The notes below the pieces were generated by a model. The model did no database searches and had not been told where the DNA came from. It worked only from the letters and a program-made list of their open reading frames with translations. A DNA stretch of 64,000 nt from Verrucomicrobiota bacterium. Its GTDB lineage: Bacteria > Verrucomicrobiota > Verrucomicrobiia > Verrucomicrobiales > Akkermansiaceae. Both the position numbers and the translations under genes were made by a program. Position 1 is the first letter of the stretch; every line of letters starts with the position of its first letter. The stretch is from positions 1-64,000 of the forward strand of contig JAURPJ010000057.1 in NCBI GenBank assembly GCA_030835305.1, given 5' to 3'. Of this stretch, positions 36,005 to 44,968 are shown in pieces.

Positions 36005-38383
36005 TCAACGGCGATAAAGAAAAGAATCAGAGCTGAGAAGAGAAACAATGAGAGCTTTAAAACTCCCGTTATTTTTAACATAGGCCTGCTCGGCTTCGAT
36101 GAGGGTTCGGGAGTCGCTCAGCATTTCGTTCCGCCCCATAAAATAGCGGAAAAGGTGACGAATGAAGGACTGTCGCACCCGCTCCGACCGGCCCAGGCGG
36201 TAAATCATTTCGATGGCATCTTTCACCTTGCCATCGACTGCGGGATCACCGGACCCTCGAATTGCCCCCCTCGCATTAACAGCGCGCTTGGTCAACTTTC
36301 CTTCCTTTAACAATTGCTCAAAGCGGCCATCCCGGCGATTGACGATCTTTCCATCTTCTCCGAAGTAGTGGTGGGTGCGATAGCGCCCCCAGTCGTCGAA
36401 TATTTCAAAGGTCTCGCCCAGGGGATTGATTTTGTGATGACAATTCCAGCATCGTTCCTCGCGCAGGACATCGAGGCGTTCGCGCAGGGTTTTGTGAGGA
36501 TCAACCGGGACCTTGGCATCCACATCAGGTGGCACATCCTGTAATTTTCCGGCAAGAAGTTTCTCTCGAATCCAGATTCCACGATGAATGGGGTCGTTTC
36601 CATCATTCACCGACCAAGCCGCCAGCCAGGCCGGGTGGGTAAGAAGTCCGGCTCGTTGTTCTTTGGGCAATTCAAAAGGTTGCTCGATCGGCCAGCTCCA
36701 CTTTTGTTTCTCGGCGCGGCCTGACTGTGGAAGGTTGTAGGGGGTAATATAAATGAGATCGGCAATTCCCCGCGAACGATTTGAAAAAGGAAAATCGGGA
36801 TGGGGATTGATCCCCTCCTCCAAAGCGAGGCTGAAAAATTTCAAGGTCCGCTCAGCCTTCTTCTTTTTCTCTTCAATCCACTTTAAACGCTTTTCCTCCC
36901 ATTCTTCCGGTGAAACGTGACCTGGCTTTTTGCGCTTGGCGTATTCCTCCCTCGCTTTGATTATCTCCCGCTTGAGGTATTTTGGATGGGTCACTTCGGC
37001 AATTCTCTCGTCGTAAAAATCCCTCGCGAATTCGTTGTCGCCCGGATGAGCCACGAAATATTCGTTGGTTGTCAGAAGCTCTGCGATGACATCCTCGTCT
37101 TTGCTAAGGATATGGTTAATCAGCATTCTGGCATCGTGAATAAGCATCTGGGTGTTCCACTGGGAGATCCCCTCAAGCCGACGCCGATCGGTGTCCTTGA
37201 ATACATCACCCGCCCGATCAAAACCAAAATACTGCTCGAAGAATCGCATGATGCGGGGAAGCGCGGGCTGCGACCAACGCCCCATTCCAAGTTGCTCGTC
37301 GAGCAATTGCCGGACGACCCGGGAAACCTCTTCGCGGTTGTTGAGGTCGCCTTTTTCGTAGGCCGTCCATAGTAATTTGTTCCGGTCGGGAAGCTCATCT
37401 GTCAGTGCGTAGGCAAGCGCGTTAACGATTTCGGTCGGGGAAAGGTGGCGACGTCCATGCTCATCTTTCTCTCCAAGCCCAAATTCCATGCGATAGATCG
37501 CCTCGGGATTCAGGAAGAGCGCCTTGACCATCGTTTTGAAGCCCTTGAGATTTCCGCCAAGGTCGATATTCCGCTTGAGGAACTGAAGATACTTTTGCTT
37601 CTCATCATCCAATGGAGCCCGCCCCACGATGCGACGAAATTCCCTCGCGATCAGGTTCCCAAGCTCTCCTTCCGATGGTATGGCTTTGGCTTCTTCCAGG
37701 GATTTGAATTCCCCTCTCTTCTCACGCTCCTCAAGGAACTGCTCCGCATTGATGAGAATCATCTGCACCGTGCTTTGATCAACCTGCGACATCGCCGCGT
37801 AATCGCGAACTCCCTTCTCGGGTGTCACGTAGGTGAAGGGACTGCGGGCTTTGCCGAACCCACGGCGCTCAAAGATTTCAGGACTCAATCGCCAAAGACG
37901 TGAAGGTGAAAAAGACGGCGCCTTAATTTCACCGGAGAAAAGTTTTTCATGATCAACCCAGTTTCCATATTCCGGAGCGAGCAACTTCTTGCGATACGCC
38001 TCTCCCTGGTTGGCTCCCGCCAACTTTGCCTCAATCCAATCGACCATTCGCCGGCGCTCATCCGAACCAGGCTGCTGCTTCTCGTTCTCCGGAGGCATGT
38101 CTTCAGCAGTCAATTGCTCCAGAACTCCGATCCAGCGATCGGCAATCTTTGCGTCCTCGAAATCCCCACTGAGATCGTGAAAACTAATATCCCCTTTCTT
38201 CTTATCAGTTCCGTGACACTGCACACAGTAGTTTTCTAGAAAAGTCACACCAGTTTCACCGGCCTTCGAAGCCGGAGCCGACAAAAAGACCAGCCACCCT
38301 GCCAGGAAGAAAAATTTCGATGAACCCACAGCGATACAAACGCTCCGGCCAGGCCCATCTTTCGGATTTGTTTCATGGAGCAC
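36005..38383 (-). CDS. DUF1592/DUF1588/DUF1585 haem-containing exported protein
   Basis: This 792-residue protein has a hydrophobic signal (SSKFFFLAGWLVFLSAPASKA) followed by a PVC-type cytochrome c site, CVQCHG (C53-H57). The DUF1587/1595/1592 body follows (AEQFLEEREKRGEF, FRRIVGRAPLDDEKQKYLQF, HLSPTEIVNALAYALTDELP). The C-terminal DUF1588/1585 part has EERCWNCHHKINPLGETFEIFDDWG, a second CxxCH, and FRYFMGRNEMLSDSRTL. An acidic-basic coiled insert lies near residues 480-520. The exact N-terminus is uncertain because 20 polar residues precede the signal. It is thought to be a periplasmic redox protein; its partner is the DUF1552 gene just downstream. Confidence 0.9.
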   Translation of the reverse strand: MLHETNPKDGPGRSVCIAVGSSKFFFLAGWLVFLSAPASKAGETGVTFLENYCVQCHGTDKKKGDISFHDLSGDFEDAKIADRWIGVLEQLTAEDMPPENEKQQPGSDERRRMVDWIEAKLAGANQGEAYRKKLLAPEYGNWVDHEKLFSGEIKAPSFSPSRLWRLSPEIFERRGFGKARSPFTYVTPEKGVRDYAAMSQVDQSTVQMILINAEQFLEEREKRGEFKSLEEAKAIPSEGELGNLIAREFRRIVGRAPLDDEKQKYLQFLKRNIDLGGNLKGFKTMVKALFLNPEAIYRMEFGLGEKDEHGRRHLSPTEIVNALAYALTDELPDRNKLLWTAYEKGDLNNREEVSRVVRQLLDEQLGMGRWSQPALPRIMRFFEQYFGFDRAGDVFKDTDRRRLEGISQWNTQMLIHDARMLINHILSKDEDVIAELLTTNEYFVAHPGDNEFARDFYDERIAEVTHPKYLKREIIKAREEYAKRKKPGHVSPEEWEEKRLKWIEEKKKKAERTLKFFSLALEEGINPHPDFPFSNRSRGIADLIYITPYNLPQSGRAEKQKWSWPIEQPFELPKEQRAGLLTHPAWLAAWSVNDGNDPIHRGIWIREKLLAGKLQDVPPDVDAKVPVDPHKTLRERLDVLREERCWNCHHKINPLGETFEIFDDWGRYRTHHYFGEDGKIVNRRDGRFEQLLKEGKLTKRAVNARGAIRGSGDPAVDGKVKDAIEMIYRLGRSERVRQSFIRHLFRYFMGRNEMLSDSRTLIEAEQAYVKNNGSFKALIVSLLSSDSFLYRR

Positions 38384-38412
38384 CAGCCACCTTCACCAGA
38401 TTTTCAAAACCT

Positions 38413-39810
38413 CTAGGCGATGATCTCGGTGATGGGATCTGCACCTTCAACACCCACAAGTTTTTCGTTCAAGCCGGCATGGTGGAAGTGGAGGTCGTTG
38501 GGATCAAACCCAAGTTGATGAAGGATAGTGGCGTGAAGGTGTTTCACCTCGAGCGGTTTTTCCACGGCGGTGGAACCAAGTTCGTCGGTCTGTCCCACAC
38601 TCACACCACCTTTGATTCCGCCTCCGGCCATCCACATTGTGAAACCGGCTGAGTTGTGATCGCGGCCCGTGCCTTTGGCATATTCCGCAGTAGGCTGACG
38701 TCCAAATTCCCCACCCCACACGACGAGAGTTTCGTCAAGAAGACCTCTTTGTTTAAGATCCTTGAGAAGTCCGGCAATGGGCTTGTCGGTATTCCCGGCG
38801 TGCTTGTTGTGATTGTTCTCGAGGTCGCCGTGCGCATCCCAATTGTCGTCATTGTGCGCCCCGCCGGAGTAGATTTGAATGAACGGCGTGCCTCGCTCGA
38901 CAAGTCGACGGGCCAGCAGGCACTTCTTACCAAAATCCTCGGTGCGACTTTCATCAATCCCATAGAGCTTCTTGGTTGCTTCGCTTTCCTGATCGAAGTC
39001 GATCGCTTCCGGGGCGGTCGATTGCATTTTGAAAGCCAATTCGTAGCTATCGATACGGGCCTGCAGATTCGTGTTCCCGTGGCGTTGTGAAAGATGCCCG
39101 GCATTAAGTTGATTGAGCGACTCGATGATGCGGTATTGTTCATTTCGCCCCATACCGCGCGAGTGCTTGAGATCAAGGATAGGATCGCCTTTCGATCGAA
39201 GAACGGTGCCCTGATAATTCGCCGGCATGAATCCGGATGACCAATTTTTGGCTCCGGAAATCGGCCCACCCGTCTTATCGAGCATCACGACATAACCGGG
39301 AAGGTTTTCGTTAATATTACCCAAGCCATAATTCACCCAGCTTCCAAGGGAGGGCTTACCGCTGATCAGCGAGCCGGAATTCATCTTTAACATCGCCGAA
39401 CCATGAATGGGCGACTCAGCAGTGAGTGAGTGCAGGAAGGCAATATCATCGACACACTCCCCCAGATTCGGAAAGAGATCAGAGACCCACTTCCCGCATT
39501 GCCCATACTGTTTGAAGTTCCACTTCGGCTCAACAATACGACCCTCGTTCTTTTTACCACCGCGACCAAAGGTTTTCACCTTCACCGTTTTGCCATCCAT
39601 CCCCTTCATCCCGGGCTTGTAGTCGAAGGTATCGATGTGTGACGGCCCGCCATACATGAAGAGAAAAATCACGCTCTTGGCCTTGGGCGCAAAGTTGGTT
39701 TCCTTCTTCTTGCCCTGTGCCATCATTCCGGTGAGGGCGAGCGAGGTGAAACCACCTCCCACGGTGGAGAGGAACTCACGCCGGTTTGTTTGTCCACAAA
39801 AGTCTTTCAT
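38413..39810 (-). CDS. DUF1501 family protein with Tat signal
   Basis: This 465-residue member of DUF1501 (alkaline-phosphatase/sulfatase fold) has a Tat signal (TNRREFLSTVGGGFTSLALTG). Diagnostic segments are SVIFLFMYGGPSHIDTFDYK, LHSLTAESPIHGSAMLKMNSG (in part), GAHNDDNWDAHGDLENNH, VVWGGEFGRQPTAEYAKG, GRDHNSAGFTMWMAGGG and the closing HLHATILHQLGFDPNDLHFH. No activity is proven. It is separated by 2 bp from the DUF1549/1553 gene upstream, the standard pairing in Planctomycetota and Verrucomicrobiota, so the two probably act together outside the cytoplasm. Confidence 0.95.
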   Translation of the reverse strand: MKDFCGQTNRREFLSTVGGGFTSLALTGMMAQGKKKETNFAPKAKSVIFLFMYGGPSHIDTFDYKPGMKGMDGKTVKVKTFGRGGKKNEGRIVEPKWNFKQYGQCGKWVSDLFPNLGECVDDIAFLHSLTAESPIHGSAMLKMNSGSLISGKPSLGSWVNYGLGNINENLPGYVVMLDKTGGPISGAKNWSSGFMPANYQGTVLRSKGDPILDLKHSRGMGRNEQYRIIESLNQLNAGHLSQRHGNTNLQARIDSYELAFKMQSTAPEAIDFDQESEATKKLYGIDESRTEDFGKKCLLARRLVERGTPFIQIYSGGAHNDDNWDAHGDLENNHNKHAGNTDKPIAGLLKDLKQRGLLDETLVVWGGEFGRQPTAEYAKGTGRDHNSAGFTMWMAGGGIKGGVSVGQTDELGSTAVEKPLEVKHLHATILHQLGFDPNDLHFHHAGLNEKLVGVEGADPITEIIA

Positions 39811-39812
39811 GA

Positions 39813-42206
39813 TTAGTCTAGATAGAGGGTTTCGTTCAGATTGAGGATAAGAAGGCAGATCCGCGACATTAGTTGATCATCTGAAACACCATGTTTTTCC
39901 TGCAGGTCCATGGCCAGGCCAGTGAGTTCGTGGAGTTCGCCGTCGCTGATCTCCCGGCTGGTGGCAAGGCGGAAGGCTTCGCGGATTTTCTCTTCCAGCG
40001 GACCATTCAAGCGCGCGGCAAATTTGTCCGAAAATTCGTTCATGCGCTCACTGTTTAGCATGGTCAGGGCCTGCGTTGGCACCGTGGTGGCAAAACGCGA
40101 GGGGCAGGAAAAGTCACGCTCGGGCGAATCGAAGTTCGCCAGAAGAGGGAGCTTAATGGATCGCTTGGCATGAATATAAACAGCGCGGCGATTCGCGGAG
40201 TCCCCGGTTGAAGGACGCCAAACATTGTCGGGACGTGACGATGTCTGAAGAACCGCATCGGGCATTTTGGGCCGAACCGGGGGGCCGCCTATTTCAAACT
40301 TCATCTGTTTGGTGAGCACGAGGTAGCTATCCCAGATTTCCTCGGCAGTAAGACGGCGTGAGGAATACTTCCAGTGCAGACGGTTGGTGGGATCCTTGTC
40401 GTTCATTCCCTTGGCAGAAAGCTGGTAGGTGGAACTATTGAGCATGAGCCTAAGGATGTGCTTCGTATCCCAGCCCGAATCCACAAGCTCCCCTGCCAGA
40501 AAATCGAGAAGTTCTTGATTGGAGACTCCTGTGCCGAGCTTGCCAAATTCGTTGGAGCTCTCCACCAGACCGGCCCCAAAGCAATATTGCCAAAGCCGGT
40601 TCACCCAAACGCGGGCAGTCGTCGGGTGCTGCGGTGAAGTAATCCAACTGGCCAACTCAAGGCGGTTGCGTTTAGGTTTTAGATCTGCGGATTCAAGGAC
40701 AGCGGGGAAAGCCACGGGCACCTCGTCGCCTTGGGCGTGTATGCTGCCCCGGGTGTGTATCCTTGGCGCGGCAACCTGCCCTTCCTCATGCACACCATGA
40801 TAGCGAATCCCTTGAATCGGGCGCTCGAGATCACGTCGTTTTTCCTGAAGAGGTTTCATGCGGGAACCAAAGTCATCCCCAAAAATCCCACTAATCATCC
40901 CCGGGTGGATGAGAGCAAATTGATCAGCATTCAGATCATGCACTGGCTCACGTGTGATTCTAATCTCGGGACGATTGCGACTAAACTTGGTGATGACACC
41001 AATGACATTTTTTCCGGTGGTGAGCTCTTCGATCGGAAGCGGCACGAAAATCTCATCGTGGACCTTCTCAATCACACCGTCGTGCACCGGCGCGCCATTG
41101 ATAAAGATCTCAAGGTGTTGCAAGTCACCTTTGAGATAGATCAAGAACTGCTTGGGAATTTCCTGAAGCCCAAACTCTGACCGGAAAGTCACCGTTTTAT
41201 TGCGTGGCAATTTATCGAGCTTCTTGAAGCCGGCGCCATTCGCGTCGAACGAAGGCAGCGACCAACCCGGGTTCTTGGGCACGCCCGGAATGGACATCCA
41301 ATCAGTTTCGATATCCTGCGGATTTTCCGAACGCTTTAAATAGGGCTCGAGCAACTTCCGGTCCACTTGCTTCCAAAGCTCCTCGATTTGATCCCTGTTC
41401 GCTTGTCTCTCCTCCTCACGCTCACGAGCTACCCCGGGATCAATCCAGGTATGATTCGGGCTCTTGAAAAGATCCTGTTTGATGCCATCGAAAAACGACA
41501 TCATGGAGAAGTAGTCTGCCTGGGAGATGGGATCGACCTTGTGGTCGTGGCACTTGGCACATCCCATCGTTGTGCCCATGAAAGCCTCGGAAGTGACATC
41601 AACAATATCGCTGATCCGATCCGCGTGAGCCTGGGGTCGATCCGCCGGTTCATCATCCCGCTGCATGAGGGTCATGAATCCGGTTGCGATACAGCTATCG
41701 AGGGTTTTGTCCGGAAGTTGGTCGCCCGCCAGCTGCTCCAGAATGAAGCGATCGTAGCGCTTGTTCTCGTTGAACGACTTAATGACATAATCGCGATAAC
41801 GCCAGATCTCCGGCTTCATGCTATCACGCTCGAAGCCATTGGTCTCGGCATAGCGAACGAGGTCAAGCCAATGGGAGGCGAATTTTTCACCAAACCGGGG
41901 CGAGTCCAGATAATGATCAACCAACTCCGGCCATGATATCTCGTTCCCTTCGGGAGGAAGTCCGGTCAAATCGTAGGAGAGCCGACGACGAAGCCGGGCC
42001 TCGTCCGCTCTTTCATTGGGCTTGATCCCGTTTTCTCGAAGCGCGGCGAGAATAAAGGCATCAATCGGGTTGCGAACAAAAGGATCCTCAACCGCAGGAA
42101 TGGAAACTTTTTGCACAGGCTGGTAGGCCCAATAATTATCATCGGACTTTTGCGCCAACAAAACAGGACTCAAGAGAAAAAAAAGTAAAATGGTAGGATG
42201 CTTCAC
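39813..42206 (-). CDS. DUF1549/DUF1553 family exported protein
   Basis: This 797-residue protein has a signal peptide (MKHPTILLFFLLSPVLLAQ). The DUF1549 region has RNPIDAFILAALRENGI, RRRLSYDLTGLPPEGNE and FASHWLDLVRYAETNGFERD. A haem-like CAKCHDHK motif at about residue 217 follows MGTTMGCAKC. The DUF1553 part has TARVWVNRLWQYCFGAGLVE, SSTYQLSA and FATTVPTQALTMLNSE. Unlike many relatives it has no N-terminal cytochrome c domain; a LamG-free linker takes its place. It is the first gene of the operon and lies 116 bp downstream of the XylR-like regulator gene on the same strand. Confidence 0.95.
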   Translation of the reverse strand: MKHPTILLFFLLSPVLLAQKSDDNYWAYQPVQKVSIPAVEDPFVRNPIDAFILAALRENGIKPNERADEARLRRRLSYDLTGLPPEGNEISWPELVDHYLDSPRFGEKFASHWLDLVRYAETNGFERDSMKPEIWRYRDYVIKSFNENKRYDRFILEQLAGDQLPDKTLDSCIATGFMTLMQRDDEPADRPQAHADRISDIVDVTSEAFMGTTMGCAKCHDHKVDPISQADYFSMMSFFDGIKQDLFKSPNHTWIDPGVAREREEERQANRDQIEELWKQVDRKLLEPYLKRSENPQDIETDWMSIPGVPKNPGWSLPSFDANGAGFKKLDKLPRNKTVTFRSEFGLQEIPKQFLIYLKGDLQHLEIFINGAPVHDGVIEKVHDEIFVPLPIEELTTGKNVIGVITKFSRNRPEIRITREPVHDLNADQFALIHPGMISGIFGDDFGSRMKPLQEKRRDLERPIQGIRYHGVHEEGQVAAPRIHTRGSIHAQGDEVPVAFPAVLESADLKPKRNRLELASWITSPQHPTTARVWVNRLWQYCFGAGLVESSNEFGKLGTGVSNQELLDFLAGELVDSGWDTKHILRLMLNSSTYQLSAKGMNDKDPTNRLHWKYSSRRLTAEEIWDSYLVLTKQMKFEIGGPPVRPKMPDAVLQTSSRPDNVWRPSTGDSANRRAVYIHAKRSIKLPLLANFDSPERDFSCPSRFATTVPTQALTMLNSERMNEFSDKFAARLNGPLEEKIREAFRLATSREISDGELHELTGLAMDLQEKHGVSDDQLMSRICLLILNLNETLYLD

Positions 42207-42322
42207 AAACGAGAGATTACCTACCTAAACTCACTTGGATTTACCAATCTTTCAAGTTTGCGAATCTGGCATGAGAGCTTCAAACACAGGAGGTATTGCA
42301 CGGACGAAATCGGGAGAAAAGA

Positions 42323-43501
42323 TCAACGGTTTAAATGGTCTTTACGGTAGACCGTTGGCGAGACTCCTTCAACCCGAATGAAGACCTTGTAAAAGTGATC
42401 GGCATCACGAAATCCGGCATCCATCGCAACATCCTTCATGGGAACATCGGTCTCGCTCAAGCGCCTCTTCGCCCGCTCCAATCTCAGACGCGTGATCTCA
42501 CCGGCAATCGTCCGGCCCAGAGACTCTCGAAATTTCCTTTCGAGACCGCGTCGATTGGTCGCGGCAGCCTGAACGACATCACGCACCTCAATACGACGAT
42601 GGCTGTTTTCGGCGATGAATCTCAACGCCTTGGAAACAAGCGGATCATCCGCAACATAGAGATCAGTCGAATCACGGGGAACAAGGGCAACCGGACGGAT
42701 CAATCGCACTTTGGGATCGATCTCCTCCCCACTCATCAGGCGATCCAACATGGCCGCCGCCTGATAGCCAATCTGTTCGAACCCCATGTCGATACTCGTC
42801 AGGCTCGGCGAGGGTGATTCACAAATCAGAGGTTCATTGGCGGTGCTTACAATTGAAACATCCTGCGAAATATGCAGCCCGCGGGATTGACAAATATCAA
42901 CGAGATAGCGCGCGAAGAGATCACTGCAAACCAACACGCCGATTGGCAACTCCCAGGTCGTAACCCAATCTTCAATTCCGGAGACAAATTGCTCCCAACC
43001 CCCGGCGCTGCGCTCCACTCCCGTTCTTGAAAAATAGTGGGAATTGCAGAAGAAACCCGATTCAGCCAGCTTAGCGCAAAACCCATCATTTTGAGACCTG
43101 GCATCGATGTCGCGTACGAATCCCAAGTGTCCAAAATTGCGCAAGCCTCTTCCCAAGAGATGGTCGGCCCCAATTTCACCCGTCCGGCGATAGTCCGGAA
43201 AAACCCCATGGATTCCTTCGGCCGGCGTGTTTAGCCAAACATTCACCAAAGGGGTTCCCGTCTTTTTCGCGGACCGCGCAAGGGAAGCGGTGGCCCGCGC
43301 AATCACCCCATCAAGAGGAGCCACGCCCTTGTTTCGTTCAAGGACCTTATCAATCGCTGGGTGAATCCGACAATCCCATCCCGCCTCGTCCGCATACTTT
43401 TGACACCCGGCGTATACTTCCAGGTGATGCTTGAAACCCCAATCCATCTCCAGCGAGACGGCCACCCGACGTCGTCGTTGTTTTGAGAAGTTCGTCAACA
43501 C
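42323..43501 (-). CDS. XylR-like transcriptional regulator (LacI-type sensor plus AraC HTH)
   Basis: This 392-residue regulator has a periplasmic-binding-fold sensor (about 10-275), with typical LacI/XylR pieces such as GVIARATASLARSAKKTGTPLVNVW, DHLLGRGLRNFGHLGFV and ISQDVSIVSTANEPLICE. The C-terminal AraC double helix-turn-helix covers about 285-390: NSHRRIEVRDVVQAAATNRRGLERKFRE (in part), MKDVAMDAGFRDADHFYKVF and SPTVYRK. XylR-type proteins bind a sugar and activate catabolic genes. It lies just upstream of the DUF1549/1501/1592/1552 operon on the same strand and divergently from the esterase gene at 43654, both plausible targets. Confidence 0.93.
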   Translation of the reverse strand: MLTNFSKQRRRRVAVSLEMDWGFKHHLEVYAGCQKYADEAGWDCRIHPAIDKVLERNKGVAPLDGVIARATASLARSAKKTGTPLVNVWLNTPAEGIHGVFPDYRRTGEIGADHLLGRGLRNFGHLGFVRDIDARSQNDGFCAKLAESGFFCNSHYFSRTGVERSAGGWEQFVSGIEDWVTTWELPIGVLVCSDLFARYLVDICQSRGLHISQDVSIVSTANEPLICESPSPSLTSIDMGFEQIGYQAAAMLDRLMSGEEIDPKVRLIRPVALVPRDSTDLYVADDPLVSKALRFIAENSHRRIEVRDVVQAAATNRRGLERKFRESLGRTIAGEITRLRLERAKRRLSETDVPMKDVAMDAGFRDADHFYKVFIRVEGVSPTVYRKDHLNR

Positions 43502-43653
43502 AGCCCAAGGGTGACCATGAATCCGCCCGACGACAACAAAAGAGGCCGCAAATAAGAGATTAAAATTCGCAAATAGACTCCTACCCGCTCAGCTTTATCG
43601 AAAGATGGTCTTCTATCTCTCCGTCCTCTTGAAGTTCAAGCAATATTATCATC

Positions 43654-44868
43654 ATGAAACGGATCACCTTTCCCCGCCTAAAAACCTTTCTTATATGTTC
43701 CGCGCTTTTGACCGGTGCCAATGGCCGCACTTGGACCAGCGCCGACGGATCCAAGTCATTTGAGGCCAAATTCAAGTCATACGATGCCGAAACCGGCGAA
43801 GTTGTCGTCACCCTTCGCAACGGGCGGGTGAGGAAATTTAACCAGTCCTTTCTTTCAGCCGATGACCTAAGCTTTTTGAAATCCCAGGGAGGCGGTTCAT
43901 CCTCGTCCGTCGGTGAACTCCCCGAGATCCTTCCGGATCCTGATGGCAAGGACGCTGACATGAGCCAACCGGTGCAGGTCTATATCCTGTTGGGCCAATC
44001 CAACATGCTTGGCTTTGGAAAGGCTGCTACCTTGAAAGGAATCGCCGCAGAAAAATATCCCTACCTTGTTGACGATGCCGGCGAGTGGACCGTCCGCAAA
44101 GATGTCCGCAACACCTTCGTCATGTGCTCCGGCAATTCTCCGGCAAAAGACCAACAGAACAACTGGTTGACCGTCGAACGAAATGTTGGCCCGGAAATCG
44201 GAATCGGCCACTACCTCGGTGAAGTCACTGATGCTCCCGTCTTGATCTTAAAAAGCTGCATCGGAAACCGCAGCCTCGGTTGGGACCTCCTCCCGCCGGG
44301 AAGCGAACCCTACGAATACGATGGCAAGGAGCAGCCCGGGTACCGGGGCACCCCGGACAACCCCGGAGGTGACACAGGTGGCGACATGTCCAAAGGATGG
44401 TATGCCGGATGTCAATATGATGGTGACATCGCGGCGGCCAAGAAGGTGCTTGAGAACCTCGACAAATATTACCCTGGCGCCAAGGAATATGAAGTTGCGG
44501 GTTTCTTCTGGTGGCAGGGTGACAAGGACATGCGGAATCCCGCCCACTACGAGCGGTACGAGCAAAATCTCATTCAACTCATCAAGGCACTCCGCAAAGA
44601 CTTCAACGCTCCCCGGGCCAAGTTTGTCACCGCATCTCTGGGCCAGACCAAAAAAGGAAAAGGTGGCGGCGACGGCAAGATTCTCGATGCCATGGAAGCT
44701 GTTTCCAAGAGTGACGATCCGGAACTCAAAGGTCAGGTCGGCTTCGTTTACACCAACCCCCTCTCCAAAGGTGGAAGCTCCAGCGGCCACTACAGCGGAA
44801 ATCCCGAAACCTATATGAACGTGGGTGAAGCCATGGGCAAGGCCATGGTTGAACTGCTTAAAAAATAA
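43654..44868 (+). CDS. Secreted SASA-type acetylesterase with SHD1-like N-terminus
   Basis: This 404-residue exported protein has a signal peptide (to about TGANG). A short SHD1-like beta domain follows (RTWTSADGSKSFEAKFKSYD and VVVTLRNGRVRKFN, about 25-82). The sialate-O-acetylesterase-like SGNH domain has the nucleophile motif LLGQSNMLGFG, a middle WWQGDKDM, and a terminal GHYSGNPETYMNVGEAMG carrying the likely catalytic His. It would deacylate glycans outside the cytoplasm. It is transcribed divergently from the XylR-like regulator with a 152-bp gap. A strong hairpin terminator follows it. Confidence 0.88.
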   Translation: MKRITFPRLKTFLICSALLTGANGRTWTSADGSKSFEAKFKSYDAETGEVVVTLRNGRVRKFNQSFLSADDLSFLKSQGGGSSSSVGELPEILPDPDGKDADMSQPVQVYILLGQSNMLGFGKAATLKGIAAEKYPYLVDDAGEWTVRKDVRNTFVMCSGNSPAKDQQNNWLTVERNVGPEIGIGHYLGEVTDAPVLILKSCIGNRSLGWDLLPPGSEPYEYDGKEQPGYRGTPDNPGGDTGGDMSKGWYAGCQYDGDIAAAKKVLENLDKYYPGAKEYEVAGFFWWQGDKDMRNPAHYERYEQNLIQLIKALRKDFNAPRAKFVTASLGQTKKGKGGGDGKILDAMEAVSKSDDPELKGQVGFVYTNPLSKGGSSSGHYSGNPETYMNVGEAMGKAMVELLKK

Positions 44869-44916
44869 CCATCTCCGTGCTGAGATTCGGGATTTCTTCC
44901 GGATCAAATGCTCCCC

Positions 44917-44956
44917 CCAGGAAAAAGGCGGTGCGTCATGCAGCGCCTTTTTTGGG
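44917..44956. terminator. Bidirectional rho-independent terminator
   Basis: GAAAAAGGCG and CGCCTTTTTTG pair around a 13-base centre, flanked by CCCC and GGGG that extend the stem, with T runs on both strands. It lies between two convergent genes (esterase stop 44868 and protease stop 44969), so it can end transcripts from both sides. Confidence 0.8.
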
Positions 44957-44968
44957 GTCCCAAAAAAA

